Below, piece by piece: positions 15,035 through 23,597 of a stretch of 64,000 bases of DNA. This stretch comes from Halobacterium sp. CBA1132 (GTDB lineage: Archaea > Halobacteriota > Halobacteria > Halobacteriales > Halobacteriaceae). Each line of letters starts with the position of its first letter. The first letter of the stretch is position 1. The notes beneath the pieces were generated by a model. That model did no database searches and had not been told where the DNA came from. It saw only the letters and a program-made list of their open reading frames with translations. The position numbers and the translations under genes are program-made. The DNA lies in contig NZ_BCMZ01000001.1 of the NCBI RefSeq assembly GCF_001485535.1, forward strand, positions 1,612,001-1,676,000, given 5' to 3'.

Positions 15035-15463
15035 TTACTTGAGTCGCTCCTGCAGGAACGAGGGGTGGGCGGCGGTGACGCCGTCGATACCGAGAATCTC
15101 GTCGCTGATGACGTCGCCGAGCGCGTCGCCGTCGGCGGCCCGGACTTCAGCCATCAGCATGTGGTCGCCGCTGGACGTGTACAGCGCGTGGACCGCGTCC
15201 AACGCCTTCAGGTCACGCGTCGCCTCCACGTACCGCTCGGAGGCCACGTCGATGCCCACGAGCGCGATGGACTGCCCCGAGAGCTTCTTCGGGTCGACGT
15301 CCGCCGAGTAGCCGACGATGACGCCTTCGTCTTCGAGTTTGTCGATGTACTTCCGGACCGTCGGCTTCGAGACGTCCGCGCGAGCGGCGATGTCGGCGTA
15401 CGACGCCTGCGCGTCCTCCTCGAGCGCGGCGAGAATTCGGTCTTCCGTCGATTCGGTACTCAC
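15035..15463 (-). CDS. lrp: Lrp/AsnC-family regulator, LrpA1-like
   Basis: 142 residues: an N-terminal HTH (EDRILAALEEDAQASYADIA, then ARADVSKPTVRKYIDKLEDE as the recognition part) and a RAM ligand-binding domain (IVGYSADVDPKKLSGQSIAL through DHMLMAEVRAADGDALGDVI). It strongly resembles what I remember of Halobacterium LrpA1, which regulates amino-acid metabolism, but the exact orthology is unproven. A clear TATA (ATATTTTT on the minus strand) is centred 27 bases upstream of the ATG, indicating a leaderless transcript. Confidence 0.88.
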   Translation of the reverse strand: MSTESTEDRILAALEEDAQASYADIAARADVSKPTVRKYIDKLEDEGVIVGYSADVDPKKLSGQSIALVGIDVASERYVEATRDLKALDAVHALYTSSGDHMLMAEVRAADGDALGDVISDEILGIDGVTAAHPSFLQERLK

Positions 15464-15485
15464 ACCCCACGGTTTGGTGGCTGTG

Positions 15486-15494
15486 AAAAAATAT
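15486..15494 (-). promoter_or_regulatory. TATA element of the Lrp gene
   Basis: The AT block AAAAATAT (ATATTTTT on the coding strand) is centred about 27 bases from the start at 15463. It is among the cleanest TATA boxes in the window. Confidence 0.65.
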
Positions 15495-15692
15495 CTTCCG
15501 AATGAGAAAGTCGCGTCGGGGCCGCGAGAAGCGTCGTGGTCGCTCGCCGAAGCCGGCGGCTACTCGGACGTGTGGCGCGTGAAAGAAAATCGAGACCGAT
15601 CCACAGGGGAACGCTACCTGATTCAAAGAGAGAGTTCCCGGCGTTTGGGGCGGGCGTAAATCCGATACTCCTTCACAATCTACGTTCGATGA

Positions 15693-15830
15693 TTATTCTG
15701 GAGTATCTTCTCTGACTTTCTTCTCGCCTTCGAGGAGCAACCCTTTCCAGGTCAACCCACGGTGCTTTTTTAGTTCCTTTAGCCGTTCATACTGTTCCTC
15801 GTCATCGAACTCGATTCGGACTTCGACCAT
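15693..15830 (-). CDS. Small ribbon-helix-helix-like protein divergent from tnpB
   Basis: A 45-residue frame starting MVEVRIEFDDEEQYERLKEL and ending with VREDTPE before a TAA. The layout is that of a MetJ/Arc-type ribbon-helix-helix: a strand with alternating side chains (VEVRIEF), a first helix (EEQYERLKELKKHRG), then a second helix (TWKGLLLEGEKKVRE). I recall similar small frames beside haloarchaeal tnpB genes but no named family. The start codon is 53 bases from that of tnpB, and the two genes face away from each other across one palindrome. A DNA-binding repressor of the element is the simplest reading; this is inference from fold and position. Confidence 0.65.
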   Translation of the reverse strand: MVEVRIEFDDEEQYERLKELKKHRGLTWKGLLLEGEKKVREDTPE

Positions 15831-15848
15831 ATAGTAACACACAAGCCA

Positions 15849-15860
15849 CACATTTATGTG
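15849..15860. promoter_or_regulatory. Shared TATA/operator palindrome of the TnpB element
   Basis: CACAT-TT-ATGTG is an AT-rich palindrome whose centre is about 29 bases before the tnpB ATG and about 25 bases before the divergent small gene. Both distances suit a leaderless TATA box, so one palindrome may serve two promoters and could also be bound by the small ribbon-helix-helix-like protein. Confidence 0.5.
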
Positions 15861-15883
15861 CATTCCGATATAACCAGTAGTCG

Positions 15884-17158
15884 ATGAAGCGGACCAACAC
15901 GTTCGATGTGATTCCCCAGTCCGATGAGGACGAGGAGTTGCTTCGACACCTGTTGGACGCTTCTGCCGCTCTCTGGAACGAAATCAACTACGAACGCCGC
16001 GAACACTACGCTGACCCAGACGGCGACGTGTGGGACATCAGCGAGTACCGTGGGCGCTATGGCGGGACGGTCGGTGCTTCGACAGTTCAACAAATCGAAC
16101 GTAAGAACCGCGAAGCATGGAAGTCGTTCTTCGCGCTCAAGGAGAAGGGCGAAGCTAACGGCAAGCCCGGATTCTGGGGGAACTCGGAAGACGGACGCGA
16201 ACTCCGGGCGTACATTCGCAACACGTCGTACTCCGTCGAATGGGGCGAATACTCCCGGCTCGAAATTCTCGTCGGCCAAGACCTGAAAGACGAGTACGGA
16301 CTTGGATACCACGAACGCCTCCGGCTCGAAGTTCGAGGCGACCCGAACTGGAAGGAGTACGAAAAGCAGGGCCGGTTAGAGTTGTTCTACGACGAGCAAG
16401 CACAAACGTTCAGGGCCTTTCAGCCAGTCACCGTCGATGATTCTCGACTGGCACACCCACTGGCTTCGGAAGAAGCCGCTCTGGACATCGGTGCGAACAA
16501 CCTCGTCGCCTGCACAACCACAACCGGCACCCAACTCTTGTACGAAGGACGCGACCTGTTTGAGCGGTTCCGCGCAACGACGCGAGAAATCGCGCGACTC
16601 CAATCGCTCTTGGAGGAAGGTCGGTACAGTAGTCACCGTATCCGCCGCCTGTACGACCGACGTACCAAGCGGCGTGACCACGCCCAAGATGCGCTCGCCC
16701 GTGACCTCATCGAACGGCTGTACGACGAAGGCGTTTCGACAGTGTACGTCGGGGCGTTGACGGACGTACTTGAAACGCACTGGTCGGTGGAGACGAACGC
16801 GAAAACGCACAACTTCTGGGCGTTCCGAGCGTTCGTGAACCGGCTGGCGTGTACCGCCGAAGAATACGGCATCTCAGTGGAAGTACGGTCTGAGGCGTGG
16901 ACGAGTCAGGAGTGTCCGAACTGTGGTTCGACAGAAGATACGACGCGCCACCGCGACACGCTGACGTGCCCGTGTGGATTCGAGGGTCACGCTGACCTCG
17001 TGGCGTCAGAGACGTTCTTGAGACGGCAGACAACGGTAACACGGTCGATGGCACGACCTGTATGCCTCAAGTGGGACGACCATCACTGGTCAGAGTCGCC
17101 ACGCTCAGTTCCCAACGAGGAACATACGAACCCGCAAGTTGCCTCCGTGGGCCGGTAA
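15884..17158 (+). CDS. tnpB: TnpB, RNA-guided endonuclease of IS1341 type
   Basis: 424 residues, full length for haloarchaeal TnpB. The RuvC-I Asp is D201 in [12 protein letters not shown]. The zinc ribbon is CPNC (344, 347) with CPC (362, 364). The RuvC-III Asp is D371 in [13 protein letters not shown]. At the RuvC-II position the protein reads [13 protein letters not shown] (A291 where I remember an acidic residue in related copies); E297 lies six residues further on. Family members cut DNA guided by an RNA from the element's right end. The N-terminus [20 protein letters not shown] is the family start. Nuclease activity of this copy is uncertain because of the RuvC-II change. Confidence 0.9.
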   Translation: MKRTNTFDVIPQSDEDEELLRHLLDASAALWNEINYERREHYADPDGDVWDISEYRGRYGGTVGASTVQQIERKNREAWKSFFALKEKGEANGKPGFWGNSEDGRELRAYIRNTSYSVEWGEYSRLEILVGQDLKDEYGLGYHERLRLEVRGDPNWKEYEKQGRLELFYDEQAQTFRAFQPVTVDDSRLAHPLASEEAALDIGANNLVACTTTTGTQLLYEGRDLFERFRATTREIARLQSLLEEGRYSSHRIRRLYDRRTKRRDHAQDALARDLIERLYDEGVSTVYVGALTDVLETHWSVETNAKTHNFWAFRAFVNRLACTAEEYGISVEVRSEAWTSQECPNCGSTEDTTRHRDTLTCPCGFEGHADLVASETFLRRQTTVTRSMARPVCLKWDDHHWSESPRSVPNEEHTNPQVASVGR

Positions 17159-17254
17159 GCGATACCCCCAGCGCGAGGAAACCCCGGCGTCGTCGGGCTT
17201 GCCCGACTGCTTGAGGGACTTCGTCCCTCTCTGTTCACGCCGGGGAGGATGTCA
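17159..17254 (+). ncRNA. Folded right end of the TnpB element, probable omega-RNA (reRNA) scaffold
   Basis: Directly after the tnpB stop, an outer stem (CCCCGGCGT, 17182-17190, with ACGCCGGGG, 17237-17245) encloses two perfect hairpins: GTCGGGC/GCCCGAC (17192-17207) and GAGGGAC/GTCCCTC (17213-17229). This three-way fold followed by GAGGATGTCA is the layout expected for a TnpB guide RNA scaffold. The true 5' end probably lies inside tnpB. The guide would be read from the flank, starting TTTGTGGCGGTCGATG inside korB. The structure is seen; the RNA itself is inferred. Confidence 0.65.
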
Positions 17255-18190
17255 TTTGTGGCGGTCGATGATGTCGTACGAGCGCTCCCAGTCGTAGTCC
17301 TCGTCGAAGTACCGCTCCGCGAGGGGTTCCTCGGGCATGTCGCCGCGCTGCTGCTTCTCCTGCTGGTAGGAGTTGCGCTCCTCGTCCTTGTAGTAGCGAC
17401 CGGTGAGGACGGTGCCCTCGTAGAGGGCGTCCTCGGTCTCGTGCATCAGTTCGGCCGCCTCGCGGCGGTCGGTGATGTCGAAGTCGTAGTCGTCGCTGTC
17501 CTGCACGTCGACGTAGGGGACGTACTGCTTGGCGTCCTTGTTCCACGTCGGGCACTGGGTCAGGAAGTCGACGTGGGAGAAGCCGTCGTGCTCGATGGCT
17601 TCCACGATGATTTCCTGGGCCTGATTCGGGTTCACGGCCGCCGTGCGAGCGACGAAGGACGCACCGGACGTCAGACTCAGGGAGAGCGGACGAATCGGGT
17701 CCTTCGCGGAGCCGTGAGGCTGGGTCTTCGACTTGTGGCCCTTCGGCGACGTCGGCGACGTCTGGCCCTTCGTGAGTCCGAAGACCTCGTTGTTGAACAC
17801 GATGTAGGTCATGTCGTGGTTCTCCCGGGCGGTGTGCATGAAGTGGTTCCCGCCGATGCCGTAGCCGTCGCCGTCGCCGCCCGCCGCCACGACTTCGACG
17901 CCGTCGTTGGCGAGCTTCGCGGCGCGGGCCACGGGGAGCGACCGACCGTGAATCGTGTGGAAGCCGTAGCTCTCGAAGTAGCTGTTGAGCTTCCCGGAGC
18001 AGCCGATACCGGTACACAGCAGGACCTCTTCGGGGTCCTTGCCGAGTTCCGCCATCGCACCCTTCAGCGCCTTCAGGACGCCGAAGTCACCGCAGCCAGG
18101 ACACCACGTCGGCTGCGGCTCGATGCCGGGCGTGAACTCGTCCCGTTCGACCTCCCGATCCTCTCCGATTGCGCTGAACGCTTTACTCAT
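17252..18190 (-). CDS. korB: 2-oxoacid:ferredoxin oxidoreductase, beta subunit
   Basis: 312 residues with the thiamine-diphosphate site of beta subunits: PTWCPGCGDFGVLKAL, CTGIGCSGKLNSYFESYGFH, VVAAGGDGDGYGIGGNHF and NNEVFGLTKGQTSPTSPKGH. Four cysteines (the CPGC pair, C in CTGIGC, and a later one in TQCPTW) suit a 4Fe-4S cluster. With the alpha subunit it oxidises a 2-oxoacid to the acyl-CoA and reduces ferredoxin. I call it the 2-oxoglutarate enzyme by resemblance to haloarchaeal KorB; pyruvate is the alternative. Its ATG lies four bases after the korA stop. The TGA stop is formed at the very edge of the TnpB element. Confidence 0.88.
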   Translation of the reverse strand: MSKAFSAIGEDREVERDEFTPGIEPQPTWCPGCGDFGVLKALKGAMAELGKDPEEVLLCTGIGCSGKLNSYFESYGFHTIHGRSLPVARAAKLANDGVEVVAAGGDGDGYGIGGNHFMHTARENHDMTYIVFNNEVFGLTKGQTSPTSPKGHKSKTQPHGSAKDPIRPLSLSLTSGASFVARTAAVNPNQAQEIIVEAIEHDGFSHVDFLTQCPTWNKDAKQYVPYVDVQDSDDYDFDITDRREAAELMHETEDALYEGTVLTGRYYKDEERNSYQQEKQQRGDMPEEPLAERYFDEDYDWERSYDIIDRHK

Positions 18191-18193
18191 GGA

Positions 18194-20080
18194 TTAGTCA
18201 CCTGTCGCAGGTTCGAGGGTAGTCTGAGCGGTCGGTTCCCCGCCGCCGTCCTGTTCGAGCTCGACCGCTTCGACGATTTCGGCGGGCTCGAACGGGTTGC
18301 CGTTGTACTTCAGGAGGCTGGAGAGCTTGCCGCCGAAGTCCCCGACCTCCTTCTGGATGAGGCCGCGGAACTGCTTCGTCGAGGACATCTCCACGACGAT
18401 GGCTTCGTCGACGCTGTCGACGAACTCCCGCACGCGCTCGACCGGGAACGGCGCGAGGTCGCTGACGCCCAGCGCCTTCACCGCGTTCCCGTCGTCGTTC
18501 ATGCGTGCGACGGCTTCCTCGACGGTGCCCTGCTGGCTGCCCCAGACGATGAGCCCGAAGTCCGCGTCCTCGTCGCCGTAGACGACCTGCTGGTCGCGGT
18601 CGTCGAGGTCGTCGCGGATGGCGTCGAGCTTCTGAAGCCGGCGTTCGACCTGCGCGACGCGGTTGTCGGGGTCTTCTGCGATGTGGCCGGTCGGCCAGTG
18701 CTCGTTGCCGGACGCCAGATACCGGCCGCCCGACTGGCCGGGAATCGAGCGCGGGCTGACGCCGTCCTCGACGCCGTCCGTCCGGAAGCGCTCGAACTTC
18801 CCGGTCTCGTCGTGGGCCGCCTCCGCAATCTCGTCCTCGGTGAGCGTGCTCCCGAGGTCCGGCTTCGGGTCGCGGTCGAAGAACGACGCGTCCACGTTCC
18901 GGTACTCGCCGGAGAGCTTCTGGTCGTAGACCACGATGGCCGGAATCTGGTAGTCGTAGGCGAGCTCGAACGCGGTCCGCGTCTGCTCGTAGCACTCCTT
19001 CGGGTCGCTGGGACCGAAGGCGACGCGGTGGCTGTCACCCTGAGACGTGTACAGGATGTGTTCGAGGTCGGCCTGCTCGGGCTTCGTCGGCATCCCCGTC
19101 GAGGGACCCGCGCGCATCGCTTCGAGCAGGACCAGCGGCGTCTCGGTCATCTCCGCGAGACCGAGCGGCTCGCTCATCAGCGCGAAGCCGCCGCCGGACG
19201 ACCCGGACATCGACTTTACGCCGGAGTGGCTCGCGCCGACCGCGAGCGCCGCCGCCGCGATTTCGTCCTCGACCTGCTCGGAGATGCCGCCCATGTCCGG
19301 CAGGAGGTTCGTCATGATGGTGAAGACGTCCGTCCACGGCGTCATCGGGTACCCGGAGATGAACCGACACCCGGCGTCGATGGCCGCGTACGCGATGCCG
19401 TGGCTGCCGGAGACGAGGACCTGCTCCTCGTCGTGGTCGCCCTTCGGCACCGTCAGGTCAGGCTGGTCGTCGATGTCGTTGACCTGCTCGTAGGCGTCGT
19501 GGAGGACTTCGAGGTTCTGTTCGAGAATCTCGCCGCCCATCGCGTCCGACATCAGGTCCTCGATGTGGTCGAGGTCCATGTCGACGAGCGCGGCCGTCGC
19601 GCCCACGCCCGCGGTGTTGCGCATGACCTCGCGGCCGTGCTCTTTGGCGAGCGACCGGAGGTCGAGCGGATAGACGTGCCAGTTGTTCTCCTCGGCGCGC
19701 TCCTCGAAGTTCGGGACGTCCTCTACGTCGAGGAGGCCCTCGTCGTAGACGATGACCCCGCCCTCGCGGAGGTCGTCGAGGTTCTCGGAGAGCGGCTTCA
19801 CTTCCTCGTCGCCGTAGACGGCGTGCTCGCTGGGGTTGCGTGCGAACGAGTCCCCGAGCGCGAGCAGGAAGTTGTAACCGTCGCCGCGCGACGTTACGTT
19901 CTCGTCCCGCGCACGAATCTCGACGTACGTGTGGCCGCCGCGGATGCGGGACGGGTAGTGTCGGTGCGTGAAGACGTCGAGGCCCGAACGCATCAACGCC
20001 TTCGCGAAGTTCTGGCTCGTGGAGTCGATTCCGTCGCCGGAACCCCCCGCCACTCGCCAAATGAGTTCATCATCAGTCAT
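18194..20080 (-). CDS. korA: 2-oxoacid:ferredoxin oxidoreductase, alpha (gamma-alpha fusion) subunit
   Basis: 628 residues, the usual haloarchaeal fused subunit. The N-terminal gamma domain begins WRVAGGSGDGIDSTSQNFAK, and the alpha domain has FISGYPMTPWTDVFTIM, QVEDEIAAAALAVGASHSGV and SGSSGGGFALMSEPLGLAEM. A C-terminal domain carries VWGSQQGTVEEAVARMNDDG. Catalysis needs the beta subunit encoded next. The start MTDDELIWRVAGGSGDG is the family start. A palindrome at 20113-20132 lies in its promoter region. The 220 bases upstream contain no other gene. Confidence 0.92.
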   Translation of the reverse strand: MTDDELIWRVAGGSGDGIDSTSQNFAKALMRSGLDVFTHRHYPSRIRGGHTYVEIRARDENVTSRGDGYNFLLALGDSFARNPSEHAVYGDEEVKPLSENLDDLREGGVIVYDEGLLDVEDVPNFEERAEENNWHVYPLDLRSLAKEHGREVMRNTAGVGATAALVDMDLDHIEDLMSDAMGGEILEQNLEVLHDAYEQVNDIDDQPDLTVPKGDHDEEQVLVSGSHGIAYAAIDAGCRFISGYPMTPWTDVFTIMTNLLPDMGGISEQVEDEIAAAALAVGASHSGVKSMSGSSGGGFALMSEPLGLAEMTETPLVLLEAMRAGPSTGMPTKPEQADLEHILYTSQGDSHRVAFGPSDPKECYEQTRTAFELAYDYQIPAIVVYDQKLSGEYRNVDASFFDRDPKPDLGSTLTEDEIAEAAHDETGKFERFRTDGVEDGVSPRSIPGQSGGRYLASGNEHWPTGHIAEDPDNRVAQVERRLQKLDAIRDDLDDRDQQVVYGDEDADFGLIVWGSQQGTVEEAVARMNDDGNAVKALGVSDLAPFPVERVREFVDSVDEAIVVEMSSTKQFRGLIQKEVGDFGGKLSSLLKYNGNPFEPAEIVEAVELEQDGGGEPTAQTTLEPATGD

Positions 20081-20112
20081 AGTGTAACCCTCTGGCCCGT
20101 GCTCGGACCGTT

Positions 20113-20132
20113 AGTATGGTGTTCGTCATACT
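20113..20132. promoter_or_regulatory. Palindrome upstream of korA
   Basis: AGTATG and CATACT (8-base spacer) form a perfect inverted repeat 33-52 bases before the korA ATG. One arm overlaps the best TATA-like sequence on the minus strand (CATACTAAC), so a bound protein could block or aid transcription. The regulator is unknown. Confidence 0.35.
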
Positions 20133-20259
20133 CACACTAAATCGTTTGCTATCCATTATCACGGAAAGATGATTAAGGAATGCTGTAGGCGACCCTGAAC
20201 TTCGACACGGTAACCGAGGCCGGCGCTCACACCCGCAATTATAATACTTGAGATTCAGC

Positions 20260-20274
20260 TACGAATTTTTAAAT
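20260..20274 (+). promoter_or_regulatory. TATA-like element of the PKD-domain gene
   Basis: The AT-rich run TTTTTAAATAA ends about 30 bases before the GTG at 20304 and about 6 before the alternative GTG at 20280. Its position favours the later start. A further AT block, ATTATAATAC, lies near 20236-20245. Confidence 0.45.
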
Positions 20275-20303
20275 AACAGGTGTCGATTTCAACTTCGTGT
20301 AGC

Positions 20304-23300
20304 GTGAAAGCAGATTGGTTGTTCACCGCGTGTCTCGTCATCGCGGCCGTTACGACCGCTGGAATCGCCCCCACGAACGGTACCGCCACCGCCAACGAAG
20401 CGCCGCTCGCCGACGCCGGCCTCGACCAGACGGTAACTCGCGCCACGACCGTCTACCTCGACGCCGGCGGGTCCCGCGACCCCGACGGAACAATCCGACA
20501 CTACGAGTGGACCGTCACCGCGGAGTCCGGCGACGCGACGAACGCCACGACGCCACAGTGCCAGAACTGCCAGCAGACCAACTTCGAAGCAGAAGCCACC
20601 GGCACGTACCGCGTCACCCTCAAAGTCATCGACGACGACGGTGCCACGGCGAACGACACTCTCTACGTCACCGTCGAACCCGGCGACCCACCCGCCGTGT
20701 CGCTCGCTGGACCAACAGCGACGACGACTAGCGAACCCGTCAGATTCACCGCCGACGCAAACGCCGGTAACGCGCCCCTCGACCGACTCGTCTGGCGCGT
20801 CGACGGCGAACGCGTCACAACTGACGCGATTGCTGGCGACGCGAACACCACGACACGAACTGTCCGGTTCCCGACCACCGGAACGCACGCCGTCTCCGTC
20901 ACCGTAATCGACGAAGACGGCCAGCGAGACAACGCCAAAACGTCCATTAGCGTCACCGAACCCTCGAATACAGGCACGACAACCGGTGGCTCGGGCGGAA
21001 ATCCCGATAATGCCGACATTGTCGGTCCGCAGCTCGTGACCGGGCACGGCGAACTCGTCGCCGACTACGAACTCACGAACGGCGTCTCCGGCTCGTGGTT
21101 CCAAGACGGGCGACGAGTCGGCATTGGAACCAGCACCACGCGTTTGCTCACTGCAGGTACTCACGAACTATACGCGGCGACTGACGCCGGTGTCGCCACG
21201 TTCGCGGACGGCAGCCGAACTATCGTTGCCGACCCGGCACCCAAACTGACGACTGTCGAAGTCGAAAATGCTAGTGTCGTCCCCGTCACTATCGACGCCA
21301 CGGACGACTACGGGAACCTCCACACTGTGACCGTGCACGTGGACGGAGAATCGGTCGAGACGCACACCACAGACAATCTCGGTGGCCGCGTTAGCGGGGA
21401 CAGCCTAACCACGATCACGTACCTCGAGTCCCTCGAACCAGGAACCCACACGATTACCGTCCGGGCACGTGACGCCCGCGGTCAGACCGACGTCGCCATT
21501 CGTACTGTCAACGTTCCGGGACCACCCGAAGTCGTCTCGGCTGGATTCGTACAAGAGGGCCCGCTCGACCAGTATCATCCACGCATCGACGAATCACGGT
21601 ACACGGCTACGTATCGGGTTAAGGTCGACCTGAACGGGGTCGAGCCAGATGAAATAGAATCAACGATACGTATGCCAGGAACCAAGTGGAGTTCCAACCT
21701 CATCAAAGAATCAAAATCGGAGAATATGTTGGTTCTGAAGAAATCCACATATAGAGACGAAGTCAGACCCATTGAATCGAGTTCTAAGGTGGCTTGGCGC
21801 ATTGATGACTATACGAACAGAACTAACGACTCAATTCAGGTTACTTTCGCTCCGCCAGAAATCCAGATTGAGACTGTTGACCCGCAGACCGAGCACAATC
21901 GGATAAAAGGGATGGTTCTCGATGCGGGTGGGTCGTTCGACCCCGACGGCTCGCCGGTAGACTACCACTGGCAAGGAGTCGATAGCAATCAGCATGAAGA
22001 CTCCCAAATAGCTCTTTCAGCTACCAGCGTCATATGGCTGCAAGTGGTGGATGGGCAACACCAGAAAACCAATTCGTCGGGCTTGTTAGATTGGTTTGCC
22101 CCAGATCTAATCGAGGCCACGATCGAGGATACGGGACCGTTCTACCCGAACGAGACAGTTACTGTCTCGGTATATTCTGAGCGGTACTATCTGACAAAGA
22201 TGACGTACGAGAATGCCACCTCGTTCAAAGTTCGTCCGGAGCGGGGATACGTAACCGATCATACGCTCTTCAAGGAGCAACCGGGCGAACTTGATGACCC
22301 AGATCCAGAGGCTATGGGACGACATCATCGATGGACCGTCGAGATTCCTGCGAAAGCGTTCCGTGACGGCCCGATTAACCTCTCGTCGTACCCCACAGAG
22401 CACCCCCACATGGAGTACAACACGACGGTGCCTCAGCCAGTGGTGTACGCGTCTGCGTACCGCGAGGTAACAGATGTCTCGACGACGATATCGTATCTGG
22501 TCGAACGTCCCGAATACACGAACCGACGAACGACCAACGGGGCCGTTCGCGATAACCTGATGGATTCTGGATACGAGGTTCGGCAAGTAGACGACACGGG
22601 TCGCGAGTACCAGTTAGAGAAGTACGTGAAGACCAATCCCGCGAAATACGACGTAGACCAGACGCGGTTCTACGAGCAGGGTCGACGAGGATTTTTCCTC
22701 GAATCGAATCCAGAGTGGTCCGCGAAGGGGACGACGACAGAAACGCAAACGTGGACCACGACAGAAACAGAGTGGCGGTCAGATAGAGGTGGTACTGGGA
22801 CGTTTACCGGGGACACCCGTCAGCAAAAGATCAGAGATGCTCGATACCGAACCGAGAAGAAGTACAGCTACGAGACGACCGAGTACTACGAGACGAGCGT
22901 CAGTTACGAGGACACGTACACCACCACAGAGACTGAAATCGTCCTCAAAGAGAAGTGCGGTATGTTCGGCTGCATGGTGTACCAGACGAGGGAGACAGTA
23001 GAGGAGGAACACACGGTCACCCGAACGAAGGAAGTCACGCGAAGTAGAACAGTCGAAGAAACATACTGGTCGACACGCCCCCGAAGCATCACTCACGACT
23101 ACACCGGTGAGCTTCGGCGAGTCACCGTCCGCGAACCGGAGTACGAACGCCAGTACGAGTACGAAGTGGAACGCCAGCACTCCAAGACTAGAACAGTGTA
23201 CTTGGCGGAGAACCGAACTCTAGTCGAGCCTGCATCGTACGAATGGCAACCGTGGAAGACGGTTCACGGGCGGTTCCAAGCGCAGAGCGCGGCGAAGTCT

Positions 23301-23597
23301 GCAGACGTGCACATCAGTGGAATTTCACTGAGCAAGCAGTGGACGCTCAGCAAGCAGACTGGAACGAAGACGGTGGAAACAAGCTCCCCCAGAGATCGTA
23401 GCTCGGTTTCGAGAACCATCGGCCGAGCAGACGTCACGCTCACCAAGTACTACGCACGCGAAGGCACGAAACAACTGCCAGAGATGGAGAGTCAGGATAT
23501 CTACCGGACGGTCAAACATACCGAGGGCGGGCTATTCGATGTAGAAAAGATTGAAGATATATTAACCGAGAAAGTTGAGGAAAAGTATGGCGAGTAA
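20304..23597 (+). CDS. Large secreted PKD-domain protein of unknown function
   Basis: 1,097 residues from the GTG of VKADWLFTACLVIAAVTTAG, which gives a proper signal peptide; a GTG eight codons upstream is less likely. Two PKD-type domains follow (YLDAGGSRDPDGTIRHYEW near residue 45; VWRVDGERVTTDAIAG later), then Ig-like repeats, and a third PKD-like motif (LDAGGSFDPDGSPVDYHWQG) near residue 540. The C-terminal third is unlike the rest: Tyr/Thr/Glu-rich repeats (KYSYETTEYYETSVSYEDTY) and one CGMFGC. There is no C-terminal membrane anchor. It overlaps the next gene by 11 bases. Codon and base usage shift to AT-rich from about 21,600, suggesting transfer or relaxed constraint. Confidence 0.75.
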   Translation: MKADWLFTACLVIAAVTTAGIAPTNGTATANEAPLADAGLDQTVTRATTVYLDAGGSRDPDGTIRHYEWTVTAESGDATNATTPQCQNCQQTNFEAEATGTYRVTLKVIDDDGATANDTLYVTVEPGDPPAVSLAGPTATTTSEPVRFTADANAGNAPLDRLVWRVDGERVTTDAIAGDANTTTRTVRFPTTGTHAVSVTVIDEDGQRDNAKTSISVTEPSNTGTTTGGSGGNPDNADIVGPQLVTGHGELVADYELTNGVSGSWFQDGRRVGIGTSTTRLLTAGTHELYAATDAGVATFADGSRTIVADPAPKLTTVEVENASVVPVTIDATDDYGNLHTVTVHVDGESVETHTTDNLGGRVSGDSLTTITYLESLEPGTHTITVRARDARGQTDVAIRTVNVPGPPEVVSAGFVQEGPLDQYHPRIDESRYTATYRVKVDLNGVEPDEIESTIRMPGTKWSSNLIKESKSENMLVLKKSTYRDEVRPIESSSKVAWRIDDYTNRTNDSIQVTFAPPEIQIETVDPQTEHNRIKGMVLDAGGSFDPDGSPVDYHWQGVDSNQHEDSQIALSATSVIWLQVVDGQHQKTNSSGLLDWFAPDLIEATIEDTGPFYPNETVTVSVYSERYYLTKMTYENATSFKVRPERGYVTDHTLFKEQPGELDDPDPEAMGRHHRWTVEIPAKAFRDGPINLSSYPTEHPHMEYNTTVPQPVVYASAYREVTDVSTTISYLVERPEYTNRRTTNGAVRDNLMDSGYEVRQVDDTGREYQLEKYVKTNPAKYDVDQTRFYEQGRRGFFLESNPEWSAKGTTTETQTWTTTETEWRSDRGGTGTFTGDTRQQKIRDARYRTEKKYSYETTEYYETSVSYEDTYTTTETEIVLKEKCGMFGCMVYQTRETVEEEHTVTRTKEVTRSRTVEETYWSTRPRSITHDYTGELRRVTVREPEYERQYEYEVERQHSKTRTVYLAENRTLVEPASYEWQPWKTVHGRFQAQSAAKSADVHISGISLSKQWTLSKQTGTKTVETSSPRDRSSVSRTIGRADVTLTKYYAREGTKQLPEMESQDIYRTVKHTEGGLFDVEKIEDILTEKVEEKYGE

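Larger units (their letters stand above)
15660..17254 (+). mobile_element. IS200/IS605-superfamily element, TnpB-only (IS1341 type)
   Basis: The element carries tnpB and a small divergent regulator-like gene but no tnpA transposase, so it is non-autonomous or immobile unless a TnpA acts in trans. The right end is well marked: a folded region after tnpB finishes in GAGGATGTCA. Its last bases supply the stop codon of the convergent korB. The left end is not marked by any clear repeat and is placed only approximately, just beyond the small gene. The local GC content is lower than that of the flanking genes. Confidence 0.7.

Noticed and set aside
15496-15659. A gene remnant left of the TnpB element
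   Set aside because: An open stretch exists on the plus strand but it is the continuation of a frame antisense to the Lrp gene and resembles nothing.
15660-17254. A complete autonomous IS200/IS605 element
   Set aside because: No tnpA gene with the HUH motif is present on either side.
17249-20140. Long plus-strand frame across korAB
   Set aside because: It is antisense to two well-defined enzyme subunits and has the valine/arginine-rich look of a GC-driven shadow.
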